This document shows, one piece after another, positions 1-7,262 of a DNA stretch of 7,534 nt. Under the pieces are notes generated by a model that did no database searches, was not told the DNA's origin, and was given only the letters and a program-made list of their open reading frames with translations. A program made the position numbers and the translations under genes. Within the stretch, counting starts at the first letter, position 1. Each line of letters starts with the position of its first letter. This DNA is from Chryseobacterium gleum (GTDB taxonomy: Bacteria; Bacteroidota; Bacteroidia; UBA10329). The stretch lies in assembly GCA_945874195.1 (NCBI GenBank), contig CAMCFW010000092.1, forward strand, positions 1 through 7,534. The letters are read 5' to 3'.

Positions 1-1432
1 GTTCGTCTTCCCAAAGGCGGATGTTCTTGCGGCCGTCAGGAAGATCGAGCCGTGTGCGCCATTCGGGATGCTGTTTCGCTATCGGATGATCTTCGTGAAC
101 GTGGTTCGACACAAAATCCAAGATGATGTTCATGTTCCGGCCATGTACATCGTCAATCAACTTCCGAAGGTTTTCTGAGGTTCCGAACCGATGATCAACC
201 ACCGTATTGAGCACAGGCCAGTAGCCGTGATAACCCGAAAACTTGCGATGCGGTTCTGGAAATTCGACATGACCGAACTCGGGATTCTGCGTGATTGGCG
301 AAACCCAAACCGTATTCATGCTCAATTCCTGAAAATAGCCCTTGTTCAGTACCTGATCGATCCCGCTGAGGTCGCCTCCTTGATAATTGGCTCTGAAATG
401 AATATCGGGGTCGTTGACGGGTGCATCGTTCAAGGAATCACCGTTCACAAAGCGATCAACCATCATGAAATACATCTGTGCCGAGTGCCATTCGCTTCGC
501 TGAACCTTATCTGGTTCGATGATAGGTCGACCATTCTGAAGAGGAACATACACATCGTTTGAAACGCCTTTTGCGTTGAATGCCCAGATTCTGAGCACGG
601 AATGTGGTGCCTTCTGTGCAATTACAGGAATGCCGACCGTCAGTTCGCTTCCTTGCAGACCGACCATGTGCTCAGGCAATAGATGATTCTCCCAAACGGC
701 AAAAATTTCCGTGGGTTCGTTCGTGAATTCGAAGCGGATATTAGCATTATCGAAAGTCCGCGTCAGAATGACCGGAACTCCCTCTGGCGCTGAACCACCG
801 ACCGTAAGCTGCGAATTGTAGCCTCCCACGTTATTGTCCACGCTATCCGGATTGGCGGGGTCCAAGATCCATTTTCCATCCACCACAAGTTGATATTGAT
901 AAAGCCCAGGGTCGAGGTAAACTGTTCGTTTCCAACCATCGCTTTCCTTCTTAAAATCTTGATCTTTTGTGCTCCAGCTTGTAAATTCTGCCGCAACTTG
1001 AACCGATTCTGCAACACCCGAATAAACCAATTCAACTTTTTGTTTTTTCGACCTTAATAGAATGATAGAAGAAGCAACGCCATCGGACCACAGTTTCAAT
1101 TCTGAAATGGCCGTAATCTCGTCCGTCCAAGAAAGCTGAACTGTTGATTTTCCGCGCTTGAACTCAGTAGAAAATGGTGGGCTGACCGACACGCTGTCCA
1201 GCAATTCGAGTTCTAGCACGTAGTCGGCCAGATCAATGTCCATGGGGCCTGCCACAGGCAAATTGATGGGCGAAGCGAGCCCGATGATGAGCCCAGAATG
1301 CTTCACTTCTGCCCGCTTACTCTTCGAACAGGAGGAAAGGAAAAAAGATGGAACTATGACCAAGAACAGAAAAATTGAACCTAGGTTCTTTTGATCAAGC
1401 GTGCAGGTTCTATTCACTTTCACCGTCATCAT
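1..1432 (-). CDS. GH13 alpha-amylase-family lipoprotein with CBM48-like domain (3' end cut by window edge)
   Basis: The frame is open from an ATG at 1432 to the left edge, giving 477 residues; the C-terminus lies outside. Residues 1-35 form a lipoprotein signal peptide: a basic N-region, the hydrophobic run SIFLFLVIVPSFF, and lipobox LSSC with Cys35. Residues about 140-212 resemble a CBM48/AMPK-type glycogen-binding domain, with FTSW, a PGLYQYQLVVDGKW core and DPANPDS. Residues about 213-315 look like a second beta domain, as in cyclomaltodextrinase/neopullulanase-type enzymes. The GH13 barrel begins near 318 (YFMMVDRFVNGD), continues through GYHGYWP (400-406) and reaches conserved region I, DFVSNH (Asp439-His444). 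The nucleophile and acid/base residues would lie beyond the window. Family knowledge says such enzymes cleave alpha-1,4-glucans; exact specificity (alpha-amylase, neopullulanase or cyclomaltodextrinase) cannot be read here. The start overlaps the GH31 stop as ATGA; a second ATG at 1429 is equally possible. It is the third gene of the operon. Confidence 0.9.
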   Translation of the reverse strand, partial: MMTVKVNRTCTLDQKNLGSIFLFLVIVPSFFLSSCSKSKRAEVKHSGLIIGLASPINLPVAGPMDIDLADYVLELELLDSVSVSPPFSTEFKRGKSTVQLSWTDEITAISELKLWSDGVASSIILLRSKKQKVELVYSGVAESVQVAAEFTSWSTKDQDFKKESDGWKRTVYLDPGLYQYQLVVDGKWILDPANPDSVDNNVGGYNSQLTVGGSAPEGVPVILTRTFDNANIRFEFTNEPTEIFAVWENHLLPEHMVGLQGSELTVGIPVIAQKAPHSVLRIWAFNAKGVSNDVYVPLQNGRPIIEPDKVQRSEWHSAQMYFMMVDRFVNGDSLNDAPVNDPDIHFRANYQGGDLSGIDQVLNKGYFQELSMNTVWVSPITQNPEFGHVEFPEPHRKFSGYHGYWPVLNTVVDHRFGTSENLRKLIDDVHGRNMNIILDFVSNHVHEDHPIAKQHPEWRTRLDLPDGRKNIRLWEDE

Positions 1433-3852
1433 GGATTAAGTAATTGGCTTTGCCAGATAAGATCGAAGGCGTTGCCTGAATTTTCAAATTCAACGGAAAA
1501 TACATGGCAATGGTGGTCGATTCCACCCGATTCGAAAGGATCGAAACTTGGGAGCTTATCCAGCCATCGGTGTTCTTCAGATTCAGCTTCCAAGACCATT
1601 CCTTTCACCGAAGCGGTCATCACTTTCCTATCTTGGAATCCGTGCCAAATGACCTTTACCTTTTTAAAATCGGACGCGTAATCGCCTTCTTGCGCACCGA
1701 ATGATATGGTGTTGTTCGGGCAATCATAACTTATCATCCTAGAGCTGAACTTGCCCTTCTCAAAATCATAGCTTTCGCCATCGTCCTCATAAATGCAAGC
1801 GGTTCCTTCGGCCTTGAACCAGACGTGCAAGCTCATCACACCATCATGTTTTTCCGAAGTTGATTGAACCTGACTTTGAGTAATGATGGGCGCACCGCGT
1901 TTAACAAAGATCGGCAGCCTGTCAATCGGGCAATCGACCACAATTTCCTGCCCTCCCGTGTAATGCTTATCCGAATAGAGATCATACCAGTCGCCTTGCG
2001 GCAAATAGACGCGCGTGAGCTCTTTTGTGCTTTCGACCGGACAGATCAATAAACTTTCACCGAACATGTATTGGTTCTGATATTCGGGCTGATAGATCTG
2101 CTCGTCCGTGGGATGGAACAGCGCCAAGGAGCGAACAAGGGGCATTCCATCTTGCGTGGCCCTGTGCATGGCCGTGTAAATGGCGGGCATCAGCCTGTAG
2201 CGCAAATTGATGTAGTTGCGGGCAATGGCTTCGGCCGTTTCTCCGAAGGCCCAAGGTTCCGCATCCTTCGAATTGATCATGCTGTGCGCTCTGAAGAATG
2301 GACTGAACGCACCGATGGAGATCCATCGTGCGAAGAGCTTAGCGGAAGCATCTCCCTGAAAACCGCCTACGTCATAGCCTGCAAATGGAATTCCTGTGAG
2401 CCCCATGCTGTTGATCAATCGAACCCCGGCCAACATGTGTTCATCCGAAGCAATATTATCGCCCGTCCAAACGGCTGCATAGCGTTGCACTCCGGAAAAT
2501 CCAGCGCGGGTCAGCATCAGTGGGCGCTTGTTGTCCAAGTGCTTGTCGGCACCTTCCTTCGTTGCGCGCGACATCAGTGCGCCATATACATTTCGGGCCT
2601 CCGAATGTGTGGTCGGGTCATTCTCCCAATCAAACTCGATCAGATCGGGTGTCATCTGCCCCCAACTGGCGGGTTCGTTCATGTCGTTCCAAAACCCGCG
2701 TACGCCCCGGTCGGTATAGAATTTCATTTTTTCGGACCACCAGTTTCGCGCACTTTCTTTCGTGAAATCGGGAAAATAACTCCATCCTGGCCAAACCTGA
2801 GCCGCATAAGGCTTTCCATCAGGGTATTTCACGAACACATCTTTCTTCATTCCATCCTCACAGGCATCATAGCCAAGTTCGCGCTTCACCCCGGGATCCA
2901 CAATGACCACCGTTTTAAAACCCAACTCATCAAGATCGGAAGTCATTTTTTTCGGGTCCGGAAATCGATTCTCATCGAAGGTAAAGACCTTGTAATCCTT
3001 CATATAATGGATGTCGAGATAAATGACATCCGCAGGGATCTTCTTTTCGCGGAATGTGCGTGCCAAATTCCTGACCTCGGCCTCTGGATAATAGCTATAT
3101 CGGCATTGCTGAAAGCCCAGGGCCCATTTCGGTGGCAATGGTATTCTTCCGGTCAACCACGAATGATCGGAGACCATGTCGACCACCGTATCGTTGTGGA
3201 AAAAGAAATAATCCATCGGCCCGCCCTCGGCCTGAAAAGATGAAAAACGGTCGTTGCTCGCTCCGAAATTCATGACCGAACGATGCGAATTGTTCAGAAA
3301 AATGCCATAATGTCCATCAGAATGGATCCCCATGTAAAACGGTGTACTCAAGTAGATGGGGTCAGCATCGGTCGGATAAGCGAAATGATCCGTGTTCCAT
3401 TGGGTGTATGCCTTTCCAGCCCGGTCCAACGGTCCGTTCTTTTCGCCAAGCCCTATGAAGCGCTCTCCAGGTATTGCGGCCTTGTAAGTTGCAACGGTAT
3501 CACCCATCCACCCGGTTCCGAGGGCGCAATCGTCCTCGTTCAGGAACTTGCCATTGCTGTCGGTGAAGGAGATACGCAACGGATTCCGCGAAACCAACAT
3601 TCTGATCTTTCGCGTCTTCAGAAAGATGATGTCTTCCGTTTCTTTGAATTCAACCGTTGTTTTTTCAGGTTCCGCCACCACTGCATACGGCAGTTCGCGT
3701 GCTTCATTTTCGGTCTTTTCAATGAAGACCCTGATGATGGAATCAGAATAGACCGTAATGTTCACCTCGGCCTCGTCCGTACAAAGAAGCATGCCGTTCT
3801 CTCGTTGATGAACGGCCAGCACGGAACCAAGGGATCGGAAAAGTTTCTTCAT
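1429..3852 (-). CDS. GH31 alpha-glucosidase, probably cytoplasmic
   Basis: An 807-residue glycoside hydrolase family 31 enzyme, a normal full length. Residues about 1-220 form the N-terminal beta-sandwich, including GLGEKNGPLDR and YMGIHSDGHYGIFLNNSHRS. The (beta/alpha)8 barrel spans about 235-560. A proximal beta domain follows, then a DUF5110-like distal domain containing YEDDGESYDFEKG (near 688-700). The nucleophile motif FWNDMNEP places Asp390 as catalytic nucleophile, and WTGDN gives Asp465 as acid/base. Asp280 (YLDIHYM) and His523 (FFRAHS) are likely glucose-site residues. The WNDMNEP form is typical of alpha-glucosidases, whereas alpha-xylosidases usually have KTDFGE. No signal peptide or membrane segment is visible at the N-terminus (MKKLFRSLGSVLAVHQ), so I infer cytoplasmic removal of terminal glucose from maltose or maltooligosaccharides. 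The start overlaps the kinase stop by ATGA, and its own stop overlaps the GH13 start in the same way. Exact linkage preference is unknown. Confidence 0.95.
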   Translation of the reverse strand: MKKLFRSLGSVLAVHQRENGMLLCTDEAEVNITVYSDSIIRVFIEKTENEARELPYAVVAEPEKTTVEFKETEDIIFLKTRKIRMLVSRNPLRISFTDSNGKFLNEDDCALGTGWMGDTVATYKAAIPGERFIGLGEKNGPLDRAGKAYTQWNTDHFAYPTDADPIYLSTPFYMGIHSDGHYGIFLNNSHRSVMNFGASNDRFSSFQAEGGPMDYFFFHNDTVVDMVSDHSWLTGRIPLPPKWALGFQQCRYSYYPEAEVRNLARTFREKKIPADVIYLDIHYMKDYKVFTFDENRFPDPKKMTSDLDELGFKTVVIVDPGVKRELGYDACEDGMKKDVFVKYPDGKPYAAQVWPGWSYFPDFTKESARNWWSEKMKFYTDRGVRGFWNDMNEPASWGQMTPDLIEFDWENDPTTHSEARNVYGALMSRATKEGADKHLDNKRPLMLTRAGFSGVQRYAAVWTGDNIASDEHMLAGVRLINSMGLTGIPFAGYDVGGFQGDASAKLFARWISIGAFSPFFRAHSMINSKDAEPWAFGETAEAIARNYINLRYRLMPAIYTAMHRATQDGMPLVRSLALFHPTDEQIYQPEYQNQYMFGESLLICPVESTKELTRVYLPQGDWYDLYSDKHYTGGQEIVVDCPIDRLPIFVKRGAPIITQSQVQSTSEKHDGVMSLHVWFKAEGTACIYEDDGESYDFEKGKFSSRMISYDCPNNTISFGAQEGDYASDFKKVKVIWHGFQDRKVMTASVKGMVLEAESEEHRWLDKLPSFDPFESGGIDHHCHVFSVEFENSGNAFDLIWQSQLLNP

Positions 3853-4703
3853 CCTCTGACAGGGTGTTTCAAATGATATTCAACCAGTCCATCGATGGGC
3901 TTTTTGATCACATTCCCCACCGTTATGTTCAATTTATCGGCTTCATCGTTCAGAATGTCCTGAAAATAATAGGCGATGGAACCAACGAAATTCGTCTTCA
4001 CTTCGCGGTAATTCTTAAAGCAGCACACGTGTCGCACTAGGAAAGCCCTCATACCTTCATGTATCATGGCATCAACGTATTGCGTGTCGCGGTATTTGGT
4101 GATTGTTTTCATGAAGGAAGCAAGATAGACATTGGCATGTGGCTTCATGTAGATATTCTCCAAAACCGATTTCTTGTCGTGCCCCTGTTCCATCAATTCC
4201 TGCCTTAGATCGGACGGTATCGGTTCCTTATAAAGGTAATCTCGTAGCAATTGCTTTCCATACCAACTTCCACTGCCTTCATCGCCCAGAATGTAGGCCA
4301 GCGAAGGAATCTCCTCGTAAACTCCCACTCCATCGTAAAAACATGAATTTGAACCCGTTCCGAGTATGCAGGCAATGCCGGGTTCTCCTTGGCAGGCTGC
4401 GAGTGCCGCACCCAACACATCGTGATCCACCATGATCTTCGCCTTTCTGAAAACCGCCCGAAGTCCGTTTTCAACGATCTTATTCAATTCCGGACTGGAA
4501 CAACCCGCGCTATAGATGTAAACTTCCGTGATCTGGTCTGCATATTTATAAAGCAGCCCTTGCGCTTTTAACGTGGTGCTTATGATGGCCTCTCCATGAA
4601 AGAACGGATTGAAGCCCATCGTGCTCACCGCTCCAACCTCACGTTCGGCATCCATCAGTTTCCAGTCGCATTTCGTGCTTCCACTATCAGCTATCAAGAT
4701 CAT
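3849..4703 (-). CDS. BadF/BadG/BcrA/BcrD-family sugar kinase (GlcNAc kinase-like; candidate glucokinase)
   Basis: A 284-residue protein of the ASKHA (actin/hexokinase-like) fold, in the BadF/BadG ATPase group that includes N-acetylglucosamine kinases. The phosphate-1 loop is ADSGSTKCDW (residues 5-14). Asp95 in VDHDVLGAA fits the catalytic base. ILGTGSNS (113-120) is the phosphate-2 loop, followed by LGDEGSGSWYGK (139-150). FVGSIAYYF (239-247) fits the adenosine-site glycine motif. No signal peptide is seen, so it is cytoplasmic. Databases usually label close relatives N-acetylglucosamine kinase. Because it is first in an operon with two alpha-glucan hydrolases and no amino-sugar gene is in view, glucose is a likelier substrate; this is inference. 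The start is firm: an in-frame TAA lies directly before the ATG. Its stop overlaps the GH31 start (ATGA). It is divergent from the Nudix regulator across 102 bases. Confidence 0.85.
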   Translation of the reverse strand: MILIADSGSTKCDWKLMDAEREVGAVSTMGFNPFFHGEAIISTTLKAQGLLYKYADQITEVYIYSAGCSSPELNKIVENGLRAVFRKAKIMVDHDVLGAALAACQGEPGIACILGTGSNSCFYDGVGVYEEIPSLAYILGDEGSGSWYGKQLLRDYLYKEPIPSDLRQELMEQGHDKKSVLENIYMKPHANVYLASFMKTITKYRDTQYVDAMIHEGMRAFLVRHVCCFKNYREVKTNFVGSIAYYFQDILNDEADKLNITVGNVIKKPIDGLVEYHLKHPVRG

Positions 4704-4730
4704 TTATGCGGTCAATTTGGTTGATTATTG

Positions 4731-4761
4731 TTGCAAAGAAAAGCAAGTTAGTGTTAATTTG
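4731..4761 (+). promoter_or_regulatory. Possible Bacteroidota promoter for the Nudix-type regulator gene
   Basis: A TTG at 4731-4733 is followed after 20 bases by TTAATTTG at 4754-4761. This differs from the Bacteroidota -7 consensus TAnnTTTG only at its second base, and the spacing is within the usual range. Transcription would start near 4768, inside or just after the palindrome, so a bound regulator would block it. I found no equally good promoter for the kinase operon on the minus strand. Confidence 0.4.
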
Positions 4762-4770
4762 ACACTTACT
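4746..4770. promoter_or_regulatory. Candidate operator: 25-base imperfect palindrome in the divergent intergenic region
   Basis: The half-sites are AGTTAGTGT and ACACTTACT around a 7-base AT-rich centre at 4758. Ten of the twelve symmetric positions pair; the mismatches are 4749/4767 and 4755/4761. It lies between the kinase operon and the regulator gene and covers the likely -7 element of the regulator promoter. The size and symmetry fit a dimeric winged-helix repressor. The divergent Nudix-type regulator is the obvious candidate ligand, but that is inference from position. Confidence 0.55.
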
Positions 4771-4805
4771 GAATATCTTAGCCGACCAAACCCACCATCT
4801 CATGC

Positions 4806-5546
4806 ATGAGCCAACCTAAAGAAACAGCTTTCAACCCGAACGTGTCGGTCGATTGCGTGGTGTTCGGTTTCGATGTGAGCGGACTGAAAGTGTTGCTGAT
4901 AGAGCGCCAGAATCCAGACAATTCGGCCGGAAAAAACCACCAATTGCCGGGCGACCTGATTCACAACGATGAGAATCTTGATGAAGCAGCCACACGGGTG
5001 CTCAAGGAACTTACTGGGCTGAACAACCTTTATCTTCAACAGTTTGCTGCTTTTGGTGACCCGCTTCGCGTGAAACGGGAAAACGACCTCGAATGGCTCC
5101 GCAGCATACGGAAAGACCCGGATGCACGCGTGGTTACCATCGGATACTTCTCCCTCATCAAACCCGAAAATTTCAGACCTGCGGCCAATTCATTCGCCAA
5201 AAAGGCCGAATGGATCAGTCTTACACGCGTTCCAGAGTTGGCCTTTGATCACAACCTCATACTCAGCTCGGCATTAGATGCGCTGAAAAGAAAAATGCGG
5301 GTGGAGCCGATCGGTTTCGAACTGCTTCCGAAAAAATTCACGCTGAGACAGCTTCAGGCCCTGTATGAAGCTGTGCTGGGAAACGAAATTGACAAGCGTA
5401 ATTTCAGAAGAAAGGTGCAAAGCATGGATTTTTTGGTTCCGCTTGAAGAAAAACAACGCGGTGTGGCCCACAAACCGGCCCAACTATTCCAATTCGATGA
5501 AAAAGCATACCGTACATCATTCGCATCATCTTTCGATCTACAGTAG
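4806..5546 (+). CDS. Nudix-domain transcriptional regulator with C-terminal winged helix (NrtR/AraR-like)
   Basis: A 246-residue two-domain protein. Residues about 10-145 are a Nudix fold, starting with the typical VSVDCVVFGFD strand. Residues about 165-235 form the winged helix of NrtR-type regulators: LLPKKFTLRQLQALYEAVLG, then RNFRRKVQSM, ending FLVPLEE...HKPAQLFQFD. The Nudix box (about 49-72) is degenerate. Where active enzymes have REUxEE, this protein has RVLKEL, keeping Arg64 and Glu68 but losing two glutamates. It also has extra residues between the glycine and the box glutamate. It is therefore probably a ligand sensor rather than a hydrolase. In Bacteroidota, related proteins include the arabinose regulator AraR; here the divergent alpha-glucan operon suggests a glucan-derived sugar or sugar phosphate as ligand, which is inference. 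An in-frame TAG at 4779-4781 makes 4806 the first possible ATG. It is 39 bases ahead of icd on the same strand. Confidence 0.88.
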   Translation: MSQPKETAFNPNVSVDCVVFGFDVSGLKVLLIERQNPDNSAGKNHQLPGDLIHNDENLDEAATRVLKELTGLNNLYLQQFAAFGDPLRVKRENDLEWLRSIRKDPDARVVTIGYFSLIKPENFRPAANSFAKKAEWISLTRVPELAFDHNLILSSALDALKRKMRVEPIGFELLPKKFTLRQLQALYEAVLGNEIDKRNFRRKVQSMDFLVPLEEKQRGVAHKPAQLFQFDEKAYRTSFASSFDLQ

Positions 5547-5585
5547 AAAGATAACTTCGCGGCCTTTAACATAATTTAAAACAAC

Positions 5586-6851
5586 ATGAACCCGTCTTCA
5601 ATTTCAATCTCCAATGGGAAACTCAGTGTTCCCGACCGTCCGATCATCCCATTCATAGAAGGCGATGGCATCGGTGTGGACATTTGGACACCGGCCCAAA
5701 AAGTATTTGACGAGGCAATTAAAAGCGTTCATGGCAATTCGAAAAAGGTGGAGTGGCTAGAGATACTGGCCGGAGAAAAGGCTTACCACGAAACTGGCGA
5801 ATGGCTACCATCCGAATCGCTTAAGGCCATTGAAAAGCATCTGGTGGCCATCAAAGGTCCGCTAACCACCCCGATCGGTGGGGGAATCCGTTCGCTGAAT
5901 GTGCAGTTGCGTCAAACCCTCGACCTTTATGTATGTCTGCGCCCGGTGAGGTGGTTCAAAGGAGTTCCGTCTCCGCTCATTCATCCTGAATATACCGATA
6001 TGGTCATCTTCAGAGAGAACACCGAGGACATTTATGCAGGAATCGAGTATCAGACCGGAACCGAAGAATGCAGCAGGTTGATCGATCTTCTTCAGAACGA
6101 ATTCGGAGCTCGCGGCATCCGTTTTCCAGAAACAAGTTCAATCGGCATCAAACCTGTTTCGAAAGAAGGCACCGAACGCTTGGTGAAAGCAGCCATAGAA
6201 TACGCCATTGAGCACAAAAAACCATCACTCACCATTGTGCACAAGGGAAACATCATGAAATTCACTGAGGGCAGTTTCAAACAATGGGGATATGACCTTG
6301 CCGAATCACAATTCACCGATCAAGTGTTCACATGGGGAATGTATGACCGCATTTTGAACAGCGAAGGGGTGGAAGCTGCGAATAAGGCACAGGAAGAAGC
6401 CCTGAAAGCAGGAAAACTGTTGGTGAAAGACTGCATTGCCGATGCCTTCTTACAGGAGATCCTGCTATATCCACAACAACATTCGGTTGTGGCCACACTC
6501 AATTTGAACGGAGATTACATTTCTGATGCCTTGGCAGCCTGTGTCGGTGGCATCGGTATTGCGCCAGGGGCCAACATCAATTACTCGTCAGGTCATGCGG
6601 TTTTCGAAGCAACACACGGAACTGCACCCAAATTGGCGGGCAAGAACATGGTCAACCCAAGTTCCATTATTCTTTCTGGGGCCATGATGTTTGAATATAT
6701 GGGATGGACAACCGTGGCCAAGAAAATTGAAGACGCGGTGGAAAAGGCCATCGCTTCGAAGCGGGTTACGTTCGATTTTCACCGATTAATGGAAAATGCC
6801 GAGTTGCTTTCAAGCTCAGAATTCGGAGATGAGGTGATTAAAAATCTATGA
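5586..6851 (+). CDS. icd: Isocitrate dehydrogenase, NADP-type, homodimeric class
   Basis: A 421-residue enzyme converting isocitrate to 2-oxoglutarate and CO2 in the TCA cycle, close in length and sequence to the 416-residue E. coli enzyme. Substrate-site residues are present: GGGIRSLNVQLRQ holds Ser103, Asn105 and Arg109 (E. coli Ser113, Asn115, Arg119), with Arg119 and Arg143 after it. Tyr150 and Lys220 match the catalytic pair. Metal-binding aspartates fit Asp286, Asp310 and Asp314. The coenzyme loop HGTAPK keeps Lys349 and Arg400 (E. coli Lys344 and Arg395), which supports NADP use. Two other phosphate-contact tyrosines are replaced, by Leu350 and Phe396. The start is the first ATG after an in-frame TAA at 5577-5579. 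No convincing promoter is visible in the 39 bases upstream, so read-through from the regulator gene is possible. E. coli regulates Ser113 through AceK; nothing here indicates that this applies. Confidence 0.97.
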   Translation: MNPSSISISNGKLSVPDRPIIPFIEGDGIGVDIWTPAQKVFDEAIKSVHGNSKKVEWLEILAGEKAYHETGEWLPSESLKAIEKHLVAIKGPLTTPIGGGIRSLNVQLRQTLDLYVCLRPVRWFKGVPSPLIHPEYTDMVIFRENTEDIYAGIEYQTGTEECSRLIDLLQNEFGARGIRFPETSSIGIKPVSKEGTERLVKAAIEYAIEHKKPSLTIVHKGNIMKFTEGSFKQWGYDLAESQFTDQVFTWGMYDRILNSEGVEAANKAQEEALKAGKLLVKDCIADAFLQEILLYPQQHSVVATLNLNGDYISDALAACVGGIGIAPGANINYSSGHAVFEATHGTAPKLAGKNMVNPSSIILSGAMMFEYMGWTTVAKKIEDAVEKAIASKRVTFDFHRLMENAELLSSSEFGDEVIKNL

Positions 6852-6862
6852 GCGAACATATC

Positions 6863-6892
6863 TTGATACTTGAAACAATTTATTTACATTTG
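6863..6892 (+). promoter_or_regulatory. Bacteroidota housekeeping promoter for rpsT
   Basis: TTG at 6863-6865 is followed by exactly 19 bases and then TACATTTG at 6885-6892, a full match to the Bacteroidota -7 consensus TAnnTTTG. Transcription would begin near 6898-6900, leaving a leader of about 20 bases before the rpsT start. It sits just after the icd stop, so rpsT is probably transcribed independently. Confidence 0.75.
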
Positions 6893-6920
6893 CAGCCCTA
6901 AAAATTGACTACGAGAAGCA

Positions 6921-7172
6921 ATGGCTAATCACAAATCATCGTTAAAGAGAATCCGTTCAACCGAAACCAAGAGGCTTCGCAACAAATACATTCACAAGAC
7001 AACACGTAATGCCGTAAAGGAATTGCGCGCTGTAACAGACAAGGCAGTTGCCACAGAACTTTACCCTAAAGTGGTGGCCTTGGTCGATAAATTGGCCAAG
7101 AGCAATATCATTCATAAGAACAAGGCTTCTAACCTGAAATCGAAACTGACGCTACACGTCAACGGCCTTTAA
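6921..7172 (+). CDS. rpsT: Small ribosomal subunit protein S20
   Basis: An 83-residue, lysine- and arginine-rich protein with the standard S20 start MANHKSSLKRIRSTETKRLRN. This is followed by two helical stretches (NAVKELRAVTDKA and YPKVVALVDKLAKSNIIHKNKA) and the conserved end region ASNLKSKLTLHVNGL. S20 binds 16S rRNA in the body of the 30S subunit and helps early assembly. The length is normal for the family. Only a weak purine-rich stretch (GAGAAG) precedes the ATG, as expected in Bacteroidota, which rarely use Shine-Dalgarno pairing. It is flanked by its own promoter and a strong terminator, so it is a monocistronic unit. Confidence 0.97.
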   Translation: MANHKSSLKRIRSTETKRLRNKYIHKTTRNAVKELRAVTDKAVATELYPKVVALVDKLAKSNIIHKNKASNLKSKLTLHVNGL

Positions 7173-7196
7173 GCCAAGACTGAGAACAATAGCATT

Positions 7197-7233
7197 GCCC
7201 CGTTGCGCCAAAGCGTGACGGGGCTTTTTATTT
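7197..7233 (+). terminator. Intrinsic terminator after rpsT
   Basis: A 12-pair hairpin spans 7197-7224: GCCCCGTTGCGC pairs with GCGTGACGGGGC around a CAAA tetraloop, with two central G-T wobbles. It is followed directly by TTTTT and a further AT-rich run. It lies 24 bases after the rpsT stop and separates rpsT from radC. Confidence 0.9.
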
Positions 7234-7262
7234 CTATGGTTTAGGTAAATTCGAAGCCAACG

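Noticed and set aside
191..562. A 123-codon open frame on the plus strand
   Set aside because: It is antisense to the GH13 gene, whose minus-strand translation has continuous family motifs over this stretch.
2071..3243. A 390-codon open frame on the plus strand opposite the GH31 gene
   Set aside because: It lies wholly antisense to a clear GH31 enzyme, its translation resembles no family I know, and such long shadows are common opposite well-biased coding sequence.
3283..3876. A 197-codon open frame on the plus strand
   Set aside because: It is antisense to the GH31 N-terminal domain and the end of the kinase, with no recognisable domain.
4704..4805. A minus-strand promoter for the kinase operon
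   Set aside because: Candidates such as TAACTTG (4744-4750) and TTTCTTTG (4734-4741) lack a TTG element at 17-23 bases, so no site could be called, although a promoter must exist here or overlap the palindrome.
4802..4819. A five-codon frame (MHEPT) starting 4 bases before the regulator ATG, a possible leader peptide
   Set aside because: It arises from the chance sequence ATGCATG; there is no attenuator structure or other sign that it is translated.
7246..7253. TAAATTCG as a -7 element for radC
   Set aside because: It has no TTG at the required distance upstream (that region is the rpsT terminator), and transcription would start almost at the ATG.
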